Shown: positions 1 through 9,055, counted from the stretch's first letter. The stretch is 64,000 bases of DNA from JAJZJT01 sp049964655 (GCA_049964655.1 JBMFXC010000002.1:1-64000), one strand, 5' to 3'. Numbers and translations: made by a program. The notes: a model not told the origin generated them from the sequence alone.

Positions 1-1
1 C

Positions 2-691
2 GACGACCCGCTGCAGAGCCTGGTGCACGTAGCCCGTCGGCTCGAGCTCGTCGCCGTGCACGAGGGCGTCGCACCCGACATGGCCGAGCGGCTCGCTGCG
101 GCCCACGCCGAACTGCTCGACACGGCCCGGCGCCTGCGGGACCTCGCCCAGGGCCTGCGGCCGCCGGCCCTCGACCGACTCGGCCTCGCCGCCGCCCTCC
201 AAGGTCTGGTCGCCGAAGAGGAGGACGGCGTCGACACGGCTCTTCGCCTCGACTTCACCAAGGTCGGGGTCGAGCAGCGCCTCGTGCCCGAGTGCGAGCT
301 CGGCCTCTACCGCATCGCCCAGGAGGCGCTCCACAACGCGCTCGAGCACGCCTCGCCCACCCGGGTCGAGGTCTCGCTCACCTTCGAGGAGTCGCTCGTC
401 CTCCTCGCCGTGGAGAACGACGGGGCCGGCTTCGACCCCATCGTCTCGTCCGACCATGCCCACCTCGGCGTACAGGGAATGCGCGAGCGCGCCGGGCTGC
501 TCGGCGGCACGTTGGTCATCGACTCATCCCCCGACGGGCACACCCGAGTCACGGCGACGGTCCCGTTGCGTCCGGCCGGGACCACGGGGGAGACCGAGCC
601 GTGCCAGCCCGCCGATGTCGACGTGCCAGCTACCGGCGCGCCGACTGCCGGCATGCCGGTCAGGTCCGGTCCGCCGCCCCGGGACACCTAA
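2..691 (+). CDS. Sensor histidine kinase, C-terminal part (cut by window edge)
   Basis: This is the kinase core of a NarL-type (HisKA_3) sensor kinase. The reading frame is open from the first bases and begins DDPLQSL, which normally follows the phospho-accepting His of the LHDDPLQ motif, so that His lies one codon outside the window. After it come the dimerisation helix with the typical LRDLAQGLRPPALD stretch, then a HATPase domain with the N box (IAQEALHNALEHA) and a G1-like NDGAGF. The last ~40 residues are a Pro/Thr-rich tail. It ends with TAA and converges on the membrane protein at 794-1888. The sensor half and any partner regulator are outside the window. Family assignment is secure; the signal is unknown. 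Confidence 0.9.
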   Translation, partial: DDPLQSLVHVARRLELVAVHEGVAPDMAERLAAAHAELLDTARRLRDLAQGLRPPALDRLGLAAALQGLVAEEEDGVDTALRLDFTKVGVEQRLVPECELGLYRIAQEALHNALEHASPTRVEVSLTFEESLVLLAVENDGAGFDPIVSSDHAHLGVQGMRERAGLLGGTLVIDSSPDGHTRVTATVPLRPAGTTGETEPCQPADVDVPATGAPTAGMPVRSGPPPRDT

Positions 692-696
692 CCCGA

Positions 697-745
697 CCCG
701 GCGCCGTCAGGATCGCGACAACCCCGGCGCCGTCAGGATCGCGAC
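697..745. repeat. 23-bp direct repeat between convergent genes
   Basis: The 23-bp sequence cccggcgccgtcaggatcgcgac-type occurs at 697-719 and again at 723-745, a 26-bp period. It lies in the 102-bp space between the kinase stop and the convergent membrane protein. No stem-loop terminator is evident. Function is unknown. Confidence 0.75.
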
Positions 746-793
746 GGCACCCGACCGGCCAAGCTCGCCGCTGCCAGGGCGCCAGCCGCTCCG

Positions 794-1888
794 TCAGGCG
801 GCAGCACCGACGCCCACGGCCCCGTCCCGGTCCTTCACGGTGCGCTCGAGGCCTCGGGCCCGAGCGGTCTCGCCCTTGGGCATGCCCTTCCACACCACCA
901 GGGCCATGACGACGAAGAGGGGCCCCGCGTTCGGATCGGTGCCGGTACCGGTCAGGATCCCACCGAGCTGTTGGCCCACCACCCAGAAGACGAGCGAGAG
1001 ACCGATGCCCGCGGCCAGCGCCACGTTCGGCCGCTCCGTGAGGATGCCGAGCCCGACGGCCACCTCGACGACAGCCAGGGTGATCGCCACCGCGCTGCCG
1101 TGTGAGCCGACCAGGCCAGCGGAAGCCAGCACCAAGGCAGCGAGCGCGTGGGGCTCGCCGGCAGCACCCGCCCGGAGCGCCGAGCTGATCGACGCGTCGG
1201 ATCGGTTGGCCGGCAGCACCTGGAGGACGGCGCTACCGACCCACAGGACCGCCCAGAACAACCGGCCCCTCCGTGCACCGACGACACCTTCGGCCGCAGC
1301 CATCGGGGCTGGGCCGTCCTCGGAGGATGACCGGCGTGGCCAGACCATGAGCGCGAGCAGGCCATAGAGGAACACGGCTCCGGGCGCTCCCGTGACCAGG
1401 CTGGCGTTCCCACTGAAGATCCCGCCGAAGGCCTCGCCGAACCACCACACCCCGAACGACCAGGCGACGGAGGCGGCCAGGGCCGGCTTGACCGCCCGGT
1501 TGGCCACCAGGCACAAACCGATGGTCAGCTGCACCAAGGCGAAGACCACGTTCCACTGGGCGATGTGGGGCATGAGATCGTGGGCAACGTGGGTCACGCT
1601 GTGGTACACCCACCACGGCTGGCCCTGAGCGGCCCCGGCCAGGGTGCCCGTGACAAACGACGTGGTGAACATGGAGGGCTGCAGCTGCAGCAGGCCGTCG
1701 ACGAACCAGATCGCCCCCAGCACCCCCGTGACCAGACGGAGCGACGGACGGCGACCCCACAGGAACCGCCCCCCAACGGGGCGTCGGTCGGCCTCGACCC
1801 TGTCGGCCTCGATCCTCCGAGTTGGCACACCGCTCCGAGCGCTCGCACCCGGTCGGGCCACTTCGGCCTGCACCGTTTCAACCTGCAT
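794..1888 (-). CDS. Polytopic membrane protein with a histidine-rich loop
   Basis: A 364-residue protein that I do not recognise as a named family. After a ~45-residue Arg-rich cytoplasmic N-terminus there are about eight hydrophobic segments in two halves, separated near residue 190 by a charged linker. The first half has four closely spaced histidines (H-x3-H-x2-H-x4-H in the HSVTHVAHDLMPH stretch), which could bind a metal or haem. The ATG at 1888 is chosen because GAGGAG lies 7 nt upstream. It follows the cupredoxin gene that ends at 1933 by 44 bp on the same strand, so it is probably the last gene of the redox operon. A role in copper or haem handling is only inference from that context. 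Confidence 0.75.
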   Translation of the reverse strand: MQVETVQAEVARPGASARSGVPTRRIEADRVEADRRPVGGRFLWGRRPSLRLVTGVLGAIWFVDGLLQLQPSMFTTSFVTGTLAGAAQGQPWWVYHSVTHVAHDLMPHIAQWNVVFALVQLTIGLCLVANRAVKPALAASVAWSFGVWWFGEAFGGIFSGNASLVTGAPGAVFLYGLLALMVWPRRSSSEDGPAPMAAAEGVVGARRGRLFWAVLWVGSAVLQVLPANRSDASISSALRAGAAGEPHALAALVLASAGLVGSHGSAVAITLAVVEVAVGLGILTERPNVALAAGIGLSLVFWVVGQQLGGILTGTGTDPNAGPLFVVMALVVWKGMPKGETARARGLERTVKDRDGAVGVGAAA

Positions 1889-1932
1889 CGTGCAGCTCCT
1901 CTTCTGCTGTCATCTCGCGTCAGCCCGTCTGC

Positions 1933-2550
1933 TCACGACGTGACCGTCACCGAACCCTTCATGTAGCCCACGTGGCTCATCACCCAGTCGCCGCAGGGGA
2001 CAGAGCAGTACCAGGTGTACGTTCCGGCCGCCGTCGGCGTGAAGGTGAAGGTGGTGGTCGACCCCGGAGAGATGTCGGCGTCGACGCCCAGGTCGGGTGA
2101 CGTGAACGTATGGGGCATGACGTCGTGGTCGGTCACGACGACGGTGACCTTCTCGCCGACCTTGGCGGTGAAGAGCACCGCGGCTCCGACCCCACCGGAC
2201 CCCACGTAGGCAGGCTCCGAGCCTTCGGGGGTCGTGACGTCCTTGATCTGGAGCTTGACCGTCTCGCTGGAGCCGGCCCCCGACCCCCCCGACGACCCGT
2301 GGGACGCCTCCATCTGTTGCGCCATCCACGGCGCGTTGCCGGTGACCCGAGGCACCGTCGAGGTGGCACTCGGGCTGCTGCCGCACGCGGCCAGCACGAC
2401 CGCTCCGGTGCCGAGCACGGCCACGGCGATCCCGCGTCTCGCCAGCGACGACCGGCCCGCCTTTGCCCGTGCCACTCTCCACGTCTCCGTTCGGGCGGCG
2501 TCCTCCACTCGACCGGCCATCGCCTGTCGGCGTGCTGTCACCATGTCCAT
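1933..2550 (-). CDS. Cupredoxin-like lipoprotein with CuA-type ligand set
   Basis: A 205-residue exported protein. Residues 40-56 form a lipoprotein signal ending LAAC (Cys56), followed by a Ser/Gly linker and a cupredoxin domain (about 95-205). Candidate copper ligands are H147 (VMPH), C182 and C186 (C-x3-C), H193 and M197. That is two His, two Cys and a Met, as in the CuA site of cytochrome oxidase subunit II, but the spacing after the second Cys is x6-H-x3-M instead of x3-H-x2-M. There is no transmembrane hairpin and no other COX2 domain. The ATG at 2550 has GGGAGAGG just upstream; an in-frame ATG two codons later is possible. It follows the NrfD gene by 59 bp. Inferred role: periplasmic electron acceptor for the NrfD/ferredoxin complex. 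Confidence 0.82.
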   Translation of the reverse strand: MDMVTARRQAMAGRVEDAARTETWRVARAKAGRSSLARRGIAVAVLGTGAVVLAACGSSPSATSTVPRVTGNAPWMAQQMEASHGSSGGSGAGSSETVKLQIKDVTTPEGSEPAYVGSGGVGAAVLFTAKVGEKVTVVVTDHDVMPHTFTSPDLGVDADISPGSTTTFTFTPTAAGTYTWYCSVPCGDWVMSHVGYMKGSVTVTS

Positions 2551-2609
2551 GGTCCGACCTCTCCCTTCGCCTCCGACCGTCGGCGTCGTCATCCGAGCCC
2601 TGCCTGTCC

Positions 2610-4754
2610 TCACTGCCGGCCCAGCTTCGGCATCCGGACCACCACCAGGGTCAGGCTGCCGAGCAACAACACCCAGATGACCGCCACGATGGTGAGCAGC
2701 GTGACGACCAGCCAGTGGCCGGTGGTGGTCAGCGGACGCTGGTACTCGTAGATGCTCTTGGGCAGCCCGGGCGGATCGACGGTCACGTCGTAGGTGGTCG
2801 TCGTGGTGGCGGCTACCGAGCCGTCCGGACCGGCCACGTGGGCGACGAACTGCTCCATGCCCGTCCAGGTCGGCACGTAGTCGACGCTGGCGACGCCCTG
2901 GGCGTCGGTGGTGGCTCTGCCGATCTGCATGAGCCCGCTTCCGGCGAACTCGTGGGACACCACGAAGAACGTGACGGTGCCCGCCGCGTCTGGGGCCGCC
3001 GGCGTACCGACGGTGGCCCGGAGCGCGAGCGTTGCCTTGCCGGCCGACGTCGGGGCCACCGCCAACGACACGGGGACGGCTCCCCCAACCGCGGACCCGG
3101 TCTGGGCCGCCGCGGCAGACACAGCGGACCCTCCTGCCGGGGCTGGTTGCGACGACGCCTGGGTGAGGGTGACCGCCCCGGCAGGCTTCGCACCGACGCC
3201 GACGCCGACCACCGCTGCCGCGCCAAGGGCAACTGCAGCGACCACGAGAGCGAGGGTGGCACCCCTCGGACGGCGAAGTGACCAGCGCCGCTGCGGGTGC
3301 GCGTCGGCGCGCACGCCGGCGGCTGCCAAGGCACCGACCGGCTCGCGCACCCCGGTCCCGATGGTCCCCTCGGCAAGCGCCTTCTCCGTCTCGGTCGAGA
3401 CCTGCTCGAAGGAACCGATCGGGCCAGCCTCCTCCATCTCGTCGATGGACAGCACGGGGACGAACCGGAAGAGGAGCATGAGGAGCAGCGGGATGGCAGC
3501 CGTTCCGGCGAGCGTGATGGTGATCGACACCCAGGTGAAGTGGTACGAGCCCCACGAGCCGGCCACCAGCGGCTGGGTGACGGGGGGCAGCACGATCACG
3601 ATCCGCTTGACCCACAGCGCGACGACCACGCCAACGCTGGCGACCGTCATGCCGCCCACGGTCCTCGTCCTCCTGACCGCCACCAGGACGATGGGGAGGA
3701 TCTCGCCGACGACGACGTAGAACCAGAACGCCGGGGCGTAGGAGCCTGTGACCGTCTGACGGATCCACCCGCTCGTGATGCCGGTGTAGCCCTCGGAGAT
3801 GAGGTCGGCGAAGGTCAGGTAGGCGTAGACGAGGCCGAGGGCGGCCATCAGGTAGCCCAGGCGCACGAAGTGCCGCTGGGTGATGAAGCGCTGGAGCCGG
3901 TAGCCCCTGCGGAAGGCAGCCGCCGTGACGACGACCAGCGCGGTCCCCGAGTAGAGAGCAGCCACGACGAAATACGGCGGGAACACCGTCTCCAGCCAGC
4001 CCGGCCGGCTCGTGACGGCGAACGCCCACGACAGCACCGAGTGGACGGAGACGGCGAGCGGGACGATCAGGAGTGCCACGATGGTCAGCGCGCCGTGCAG
4101 CAGCCGCCGCTGCCGGGCGTTGCCCAGCCATCCGAAGGAGAGTGCTCGGTAGGCGGCCCGGCGCACCCCGCCCTCGGCCGAGCCCAGCGTCCGCTGCACG
4201 ATGGCCAGGTCGGGGATGAGGGGCAGGTAGAAGAAGATGATCGTCCCGACGCTGTAGGTGGCAATGGCCAAGAAGTCCCACACGAGCGGCGAGGACATGT
4301 TGGGGTAGGCCACGATGTTGAGGAAGCGCTCTGGGCGACCCAGGTGGGGGAAGATGAACGCGCCACCGATGAGCACGGTCACGAGCGCCATGCCCTCGGC
4401 CAGCCGGGTGAGCGGGGCCCTCCAGCTCTGGCCGGTCAGCCGCAGGATCGCCGAGATGACCGCGCCCCCGTAGCTCACCCCGATGAAGGTGATGACGTCG
4501 ACGAGGTAGACGGCCCAGAACGCCTGGTCGTTGTAGCCCGCCGACCCAAGGCCATGCTTGAGCTGGTAGCCCCAGGCGGCGAAGCCGGCCAGCACCACGA
4601 GCGACAGGACCGCCACCCCCGCCTTCCACACCCCGCTCGGCCGCTCGAGCATCGGCCGCATAGCGGCGGCGCGCACGTCTCGCGACCACTGCGGGTCGAC
4701 ACTGTGTCCCGCGTGGCCGGGCACCGCCTCGACTCCCTGTTGCGTCTCGCTCAC
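2610..4754 (-). CDS. NrfD/PsrC-type quinone-interacting membrane protein with C-terminal periplasmic extension
   Basis: 714 residues. Residues ~45-435 are an NrfD-type multi-helix domain resembling the ActC/PsrC membrane subunits, with HLGRPERFLN near residues 137-146 and the conserved acidic GEILP near 350. Such proteins exchange electrons with quinones and pair with an exported ferredoxin. After a charged linker there is an extra helix (~500-520), an extracytoplasmic Ig-like region (~555-660, pattern ATTDAQGVASVDYVPTW) and a last helix (~680-705). This tail is not usual for NrfD. GTG at 4754 is chosen over upstream in-frame codons because GGAGG lies 5 nt before it and the longer reading runs into the ferredoxin gene. 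It sits 92 bp after the ferredoxin gene. Confidence 0.88.
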   Translation of the reverse strand: MSETQQGVEAVPGHAGHSVDPQWSRDVRAAAMRPMLERPSGVWKAGVAVLSLVVLAGFAAWGYQLKHGLGSAGYNDQAFWAVYLVDVITFIGVSYGGAVISAILRLTGQSWRAPLTRLAEGMALVTVLIGGAFIFPHLGRPERFLNIVAYPNMSSPLVWDFLAIATYSVGTIIFFYLPLIPDLAIVQRTLGSAEGGVRRAAYRALSFGWLGNARQRRLLHGALTIVALLIVPLAVSVHSVLSWAFAVTSRPGWLETVFPPYFVVAALYSGTALVVVTAAAFRRGYRLQRFITQRHFVRLGYLMAALGLVYAYLTFADLISEGYTGITSGWIRQTVTGSYAPAFWFYVVVGEILPIVLVAVRRTRTVGGMTVASVGVVVALWVKRIVIVLPPVTQPLVAGSWGSYHFTWVSITITLAGTAAIPLLLMLLFRFVPVLSIDEMEEAGPIGSFEQVSTETEKALAEGTIGTGVREPVGALAAAGVRADAHPQRRWSLRRPRGATLALVVAAVALGAAAVVGVGVGAKPAGAVTLTQASSQPAPAGGSAVSAAAAQTGSAVGGAVPVSLAVAPTSAGKATLALRATVGTPAAPDAAGTVTFFVVSHEFAGSGLMQIGRATTDAQGVASVDYVPTWTGMEQFVAHVAGPDGSVAATTTTTYDVTVDPPGLPKSIYEYQRPLTTTGHWLVVTLLTIVAVIWVLLLGSLTLVVVRMPKLGRQ

Positions 4755-4846
4755 TGTCGCCTCCGCGTTCCTGTTCGTTCCCGTCCGTCCCTGTGCCTTG
4801 CCGTCGTCCGCCGATCGACCGTTGCCGTTCGTCACCGTCACCCCCG

Positions 4847-5878
4847 TCAGCTCGAAGCGCCCGGGGTGTCCTGGCCGGCGTCCGCGTCCAGGTCCTGACC
4901 GTGGCCGAGGATGTACCAGACCCTCGGGTGGGTGTTCTGCGAGGGCTTGAAGGTGACGGCGTCGTTCTCGTCGAGGAACGTGGACAGCTTCACGGTGTTG
5001 CCCATCGAGTTGACCGCCACGTCGGTGATGATGTCGGCGTTGTAGATGGCCCCCATGGGACAGCCGGCTGCGCACTCGCTCATCAGCCCGTTGTTGAGGT
5101 TGCCGACGCAGAAGGTGCACTTACCGACCGTCCCGAGACGCTGGGGCACCGGGAACTCGGCGTCCGCCTGCTGACCGGTCTTCGGATAGACCGTTCCCGC
5201 GTTCCAGTTGAAGTAACGGGCCTGGTACGGGCAGGCGGCCATGCACATGCGGCAGCCGATGCACCGAGTCTGGTTGACCAGCACCACACCCTGGTCCTGC
5301 CGGAAGGTGGCGTGCACCGGGCAGACGTGGAGGCACGGCGGGTTCTCGCACTGCATGCACGGCCGGGGGAACGGGTACTGCTGGCCCGTGCTGCTGGTCA
5401 TGGTGAAGACGTCGATCCACGTCTGGTCGGGGGTCAGGTCGTGGGCCTTCTGGCACGCTGCCGTGCACGCCTTGCACCCGTTGCAGCTGCGCAGGTCGAT
5501 GACCATGGCCCACTGGTGGTCGGGTGGCGCCGCCTGGTCGGCCATCGAAGCGGCCGCCCCTCCGCTCACCATGCCGCCCTTGGTGGTCCCGTTGGTCGTC
5601 GCTGCTGCCGCGTACTCGCGGTAGGTGACGAGGCCGACTCCCGTTCCGGCAACGGCCGCACCGGCCCCCAGTCCGAGCAGACGTAGGAACGACCGGCGGG
5701 AGACCGACGAGTCGTCGTCACCACCGTCACCACCGTCGGAGACGAGGCACGTCCCGCCCGGAAGGGGGGACCCTGCGGGGCACGACGATCCGGCGCTACA
5801 CGCCCCGAGCGCCGGCGCCCCGACAGGCACGCCGTTCTCTCCCGGCTCGCCCGGGTCCAGATCGATCAACCAGCTCAC
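4847..5878 (-). CDS. Tat-exported four-cluster [4Fe-4S] ferredoxin subunit
   Basis: 343 residues. An unusual ~60-residue N-terminal extension precedes a twin-arginine signal (RRSFLRLLGLGAGAAVAG, RR at 61-62). The mature part has four Cys groups: 132/135/138/142, 174/177/182/186, 206/209/212/216 and 254/257/269/273, the pattern of DmsB/PsrB/ActB-type electron-transfer subunits. It would sit on the outer face of the membrane and pass electrons between NrfD and a partner. The usual molybdopterin catalytic subunit is not encoded nearby. The GTG at 5878 has GAGGGAG upstream. It is followed by NrfD on the same strand, giving a two-gene core of the module. Confidence 0.9.
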   Translation of the reverse strand: MSWLIDLDPGEPGENGVPVGAPALGACSAGSSCPAGSPLPGGTCLVSDGGDGGDDDSSVSRRSFLRLLGLGAGAAVAGTGVGLVTYREYAAAATTNGTTKGGMVSGGAAASMADQAAPPDHQWAMVIDLRSCNGCKACTAACQKAHDLTPDQTWIDVFTMTSSTGQQYPFPRPCMQCENPPCLHVCPVHATFRQDQGVVLVNQTRCIGCRMCMAACPYQARYFNWNAGTVYPKTGQQADAEFPVPQRLGTVGKCTFCVGNLNNGLMSECAAGCPMGAIYNADIITDVAVNSMGNTVKLSTFLDENDAVTFKPSQNTHPRVWYILGHGQDLDADAGQDTPGASS

Positions 5879-5976
5879 TTTGGTTCTCCCTCGTGTCTCA
5901 CGTCGTACCGGGTCTCACGTCGTACCGACTGCACCGAGGGCCTCGTCGCCGCGGGCCCTGGTGCGACCGGGCCTGC

Positions 5977-6696
5977 TCAGGTGAACGTGACCGACCCTTC
6001 CATCCAGCCGTTGGTGTTCATGGCCCCACCCATCCCCGTCGCGCCGCTCCCGCAGGGGGCGGCGCACAGCCAGTGGAACGTCCCCTTCTTGGTCACGCGG
6101 AACGTGAAGGTGACGGTGACCGGGTGGGCGCTCGAGGACGCTGCGGGAACCGGCACGTTGACCAGCAACCCGGGAATGGTGAAGGTGTGGGACACCTCGT
6201 CGTTGGGCACGGCGCGCACGGGCTGCCCGTCGACCAGTTCGGTTCCTCCAGAGGTCTCCCCGAAGGTGGCATCGGCGCCCCACACCTGCCCCCACGGCGA
6301 CGCCGGGGGAAGGGGTGCGGTGCCGTCGTCGTGGTTGACGATAGTGAGGACGACCGTCGCTCCGGCCGGAGCGGTGAAGCCGTCGGGCACGTAGCGTGGC
6401 CAACCGGGCCGACCGTCCATCTTGCCCGTCTGGATGACCAGCGTCCGGTGGACGACCACCGAGCTCGTCTCGAGCCCGTTCCGGGTCGAGCCGGTGCCGG
6501 CGGCACCGGTAGACGACGAGCAGGCGGCAAGGGAGACAGCGAGGACGACCCCGGCCCCGAGCACGGCGGCCCGGCGAGCGAGGGGACGACGCCACCTGGC
6601 GCCGCCGCTCCTGTTGGTCACCCGGCCGGTCCGCCAGCCGGCGGGGTCCCCCCCCGCCGGCTGGCCTACCACTGGCTCGTTCCGTTCCGGTTCCAT
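5977..6696 (-). CDS. Cupredoxin-like lipoprotein, paralogue 2
   Basis: 239 residues with a basic N-terminus, a lipobox SLAAC (Cys59) and one cupredoxin-like domain. It has H170 (VSHTF), C211 and C215 (C-x3-C), M222 and M226. Compared with the 1933-2550 protein, the position of the second CuA histidine is Met222 with identical spacing. H122 (NHDDGTAPLP) is shared in part with the next paralogue, which has YDDGTAPLP. The ATG at 6696 is chosen for AAGGAGG 8-9 nt upstream; a longer in-frame reading to 6735 lacks this. It lies 98 bp before the ferredoxin gene. It is probably a membrane-anchored copper redox carrier of unusual type, or a protein that only keeps the fold. Confidence 0.8.
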   Translation of the reverse strand: MEPERNEPVVGQPAGGDPAGWRTGRVTNRSGGARWRRPLARRAAVLGAGVVLAVSLAACSSSTGAAGTGSTRNGLETSSVVVHRTLVIQTGKMDGRPGWPRYVPDGFTAPAGATVVLTIVNHDDGTAPLPPASPWGQVWGADATFGETSGGTELVDGQPVRAVPNDEVSHTFTIPGLLVNVPVPAASSSAHPVTVTFTFRVTKKGTFHWLCAAPCGSGATGMGGAMNTNGWMEGSVTFT

Positions 6697-6766
6697 TCCC
6701 TTCGTCCTCCTTCGCCTGCCGAGCTCTGTCGTCATGGCCGCTGGTCGCTACCGGTTCCGGGGCGGC

Positions 6767-7411
6767 TCACGCCACCGTGAGCTGGCCCTCCATGTCGCCC
6801 ATGGTCGCCATGGCTCCGCTCATGCCATCCGCACCGCTCCCGCAGGGAGCCATGCACTTCCAGGTGAACGTGCCGGCCTTGCTCGCCGTGAAGGTGAAGC
6901 TGACGACGAGTGGCTGCTTCGCCCCGCTCGTCGCCGTCGGCGCCGCAGCGATGGGCACGTTGATCCCGAGCTGCGGGACGGTCCACGTATGGGACACCTG
7001 GGCTGCCGTCACCGAGGTGACGGGCTGTCCGCCTTCGGTGAGGCCGCTCACCCCGGTCGCCTTGGCGTACATGGCCATGCTCGAGGGGAGGGGTGCCGTG
7101 CCGTCGTCGTAGTTGTAGATGGTCATGTCGACCGTCGCTCCCTTGGGAACGGTGAAGCTCGACGGCTGGTAGATGGGCCAGCCGGGGTTCTTGGTCATGC
7201 CGCCGGTGAGGATGACGGTGGCCAGGTGCACGGTGACCGGAGCCGTCGCCGGGGCGGACTTGGTGCCGCTGGCGCTGCTGGTGCTCGAGCAGGCGCTCAG
7301 CAGCCCGGCCGCGGCCAGAACCCCGGCCCCGAGCGCAGCCCAACGCCGGGCTCGACGCGGTCGGCGGCCGGCCGGGATCACTGCTGCGTGTCCCTCACTC
7401 ATCGTCTCCAT
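6767..7411 (-). CDS. Cupredoxin-like lipoprotein, paralogue 3
   Basis: 214 residues, a clear paralogue of the protein at 5977-6696. It has lipobox LLSAC (Cys41), a Ser/Thr linker, and a domain with the shared NPGWP/RPGWP and DDGTAPLP motifs, H141 (VSHTW), C186, C190, M197 and M201. As in paralogue 2, the second His position is Met. The ATG at 7411 follows AAGGAGG by a normal distance; the in-frame GTG at 7420 would sit almost on that site. It is the first structural gene after the two-component pair, 70 bp before paralogue 2. Two near-duplicates in tandem suggest recent duplication and division of labour. Confidence 0.8.
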   Translation of the reverse strand: METMSEGHAAVIPAGRRPRRARRWAALGAGVLAAAGLLSACSSTSSASGTKSAPATAPVTVHLATVILTGGMTKNPGWPIYQPSSFTVPKGATVDMTIYNYDDGTAPLPSSMAMYAKATGVSGLTEGGQPVTSVTAAQVSHTWTVPQLGINVPIAAAPTATSGAKQPLVVSFTFTASKAGTFTWKCMAPCGSGADGMSGAMATMGDMEGQLTVA

Positions 7412-7639
7412 GGCGCACAACCTCCTTGGCTCGGCGCGTCGTCTGACGCGTCACGCTGCACTGGTCCGGGGCCCTCTACGTGGTCGACCGGTACCTTCAG
7501 GGATTGTGCGCAAGAGCCGTCCGGCCGTGCAGCGAGCTACCACCGTGGTGGACACCCGTAATTCCTCGGTACGTGCGCCCCAGGGCGCCTCGAGGTCGAC
7601 TCGAGCCGGGCCGGGCGGATGTCTCCCGTAGCGGGAGGT

Positions 7640-9055
7640 TCAGGACCCGGAGATGGATCCGGAGATGGCAACGGCGACGGTGACGGTGGTCCCCCCCGAG
7701 GGGCCTGGGCCCACCTCCAGCCGGGCACCGACCGCCTCTGCCCGCTCACCCATGCCGAGCAGGCCGAGGCCGCGAGGTGCATCGGCAGCGAAGCCGGAGC
7801 CGTCGTCGGCGACGGTCACTCGGCACGCTTCCGGCGTGAAGGTCATCGTGACGTCGACCGCGGTTGCCCCCGAGTGGCGCTCGGCGTTGCGGACCGACTC
7901 CTGCACGATCCGGAAAAGGGCCAGCTCGACGGGAGAGGTCAGCCGGCGCGGCGTGCCGTCCACGACGAGGGAACGGACCGTCGTCCCGCCCGGCTCGTCG
8001 AGAAAGGCCTGGACGGCAGCGACCAGGCCGAGGTCGTCGAGGACGGGTGGCCGGAGCCCACGAGCCAGTGCCCGGAGCTCGGCGATCACCTCCAACGCTT
8101 CGCTCCGGGCAGTGCGGATCGACGCAGGCAGGACGGCTTCTGCGTTCGCGCTCCGGGCGGCAGCTTCTTCGGCAGCGAGCAGCCGCTGGCTCAGACGGAC
8201 CAGCCGTTGGACCGGCTCGTCGTGGAGCTCCTGGGAGATCCGGCGACGTTCCTCCTCCTGCACCTCGACGAGGTCGCTGGCGAAGGCACGGGCGTCCCGC
8301 CCCTCGCGGGTCTCGGAGGTCACGTCGTGCAGCACGACCTGGACGGCCTCGAGACCGGAGGCATCGAGGCCGGTCACCACGGTGGACTCGACCCGGAGCT
8401 CGCGGGCACCGTCCCCTGCGCCTACCACCAGTCGGCGTCCAGCATGGCGCGACGTGTGGTCCGCTGCCGGCTCGGTCCGTGCCCGTCCGTCCATCTCGAT
8501 GCCCAACGAGGCAGCAAGGCTGCCGGTGACGCCGTCGCCGAAGAGCAACCGGGCGGCCGGGTTGGCCAGGACGACGGTGCCGGTCTCGTCGACCACCAGG
8601 GTGGGCGACACGTGGGCGTCCAACAGGCTTCGGTAGCGGTGCTCGGCTGCCCGGTGGTCGGCGTCCGCCTGTTCGGCGGCAGCACGGGCGGTCCTCTCCC
8701 GCTCGATGCGGAACCCGACGAGGACGGCGACAGCCGTGATCAGCGTCAGCTCCACGAGGTCGGCATACGGTTGACCCTGGTCGCGAGGCAGCAACAGGTC
8801 GGGCGTCCACACCACCCACGCCCACAGTGCGGTGGCCACCGACGGGCCGAGGCCGAACGCCGCTGCGGCGTAGGCGACGGGGACGAGGAGCAGGCCCACC
8901 GTCTCGGAGGCCGGAAAGGGCGTCGTGCGCAACAGTCCGGCCTGGTCCACCACCAGGTGCATCCCGGCGATGGCGACCACGAGCACCTGGACCACCCAGA
9001 AGCGGACGTCCCGCAGCGGTGGGTGGCACGCGTCCCACAGGGCACGACGGATCAT
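7640..9055 (-). CDS. PAS-containing NarL-type sensor histidine kinase
   Basis: 471 residues from the ATG at 9055, which overlaps the stop of the response-regulator gene (ATGA), so the two are translationally coupled. Order: about four membrane segments (~15-115), a short coiled region, a PAS domain (~140-245), the HisKA_3 helix with LHDEPVQRL (phospho-accepting His278), the ALARGLRPPVLDDLGL stretch, and a HATPase domain with QESVRNAERH (N390) and ADDGSGF (around 417). It would phosphorylate the regulator at 9052-9747. It lies directly upstream of the cupredoxin/ferredoxin/NrfD genes on the same strand, so it probably senses a redox or metal-related cue for that block; the ligand is unknown. 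Confidence 0.92.
   Translation of the reverse strand: MIRRALWDACHPPLRDVRFWVVQVLVVAIAGMHLVVDQAGLLRTTPFPASETVGLLLVPVAYAAAAFGLGPSVATALWAWVVWTPDLLLPRDQGQPYADLVELTLITAVAVLVGFRIERERTARAAAEQADADHRAAEHRYRSLLDAHVSPTLVVDETGTVVLANPAARLLFGDGVTGSLAASLGIEMDGRARTEPAADHTSRHAGRRLVVGAGDGARELRVESTVVTGLDASGLEAVQVVLHDVTSETREGRDARAFASDLVEVQEEERRRISQELHDEPVQRLVRLSQRLLAAEEAAARSANAEAVLPASIRTARSEALEVIAELRALARGLRPPVLDDLGLVAAVQAFLDEPGGTTVRSLVVDGTPRRLTSPVELALFRIVQESVRNAERHSGATAVDVTMTFTPEACRVTVADDGSGFAADAPRGLGLLGMGERAEAVGARLEVGPGPSGGTTVTVAVAISGSISGS

Noticed and set aside
2..691. Truncated histidine kinase pseudogene
   Set aside because: The frame is open at the window edge, so the missing part is simply outside.
1933..4689. 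A single open frame of over 900 codons on the minus strand
   Set aside because: Only its last 205 codons match a protein (the cupredoxin); the rest is an Arg/Pro-rich shadow of the NrfD gene in another frame. High GC leaves long stop-free frames.
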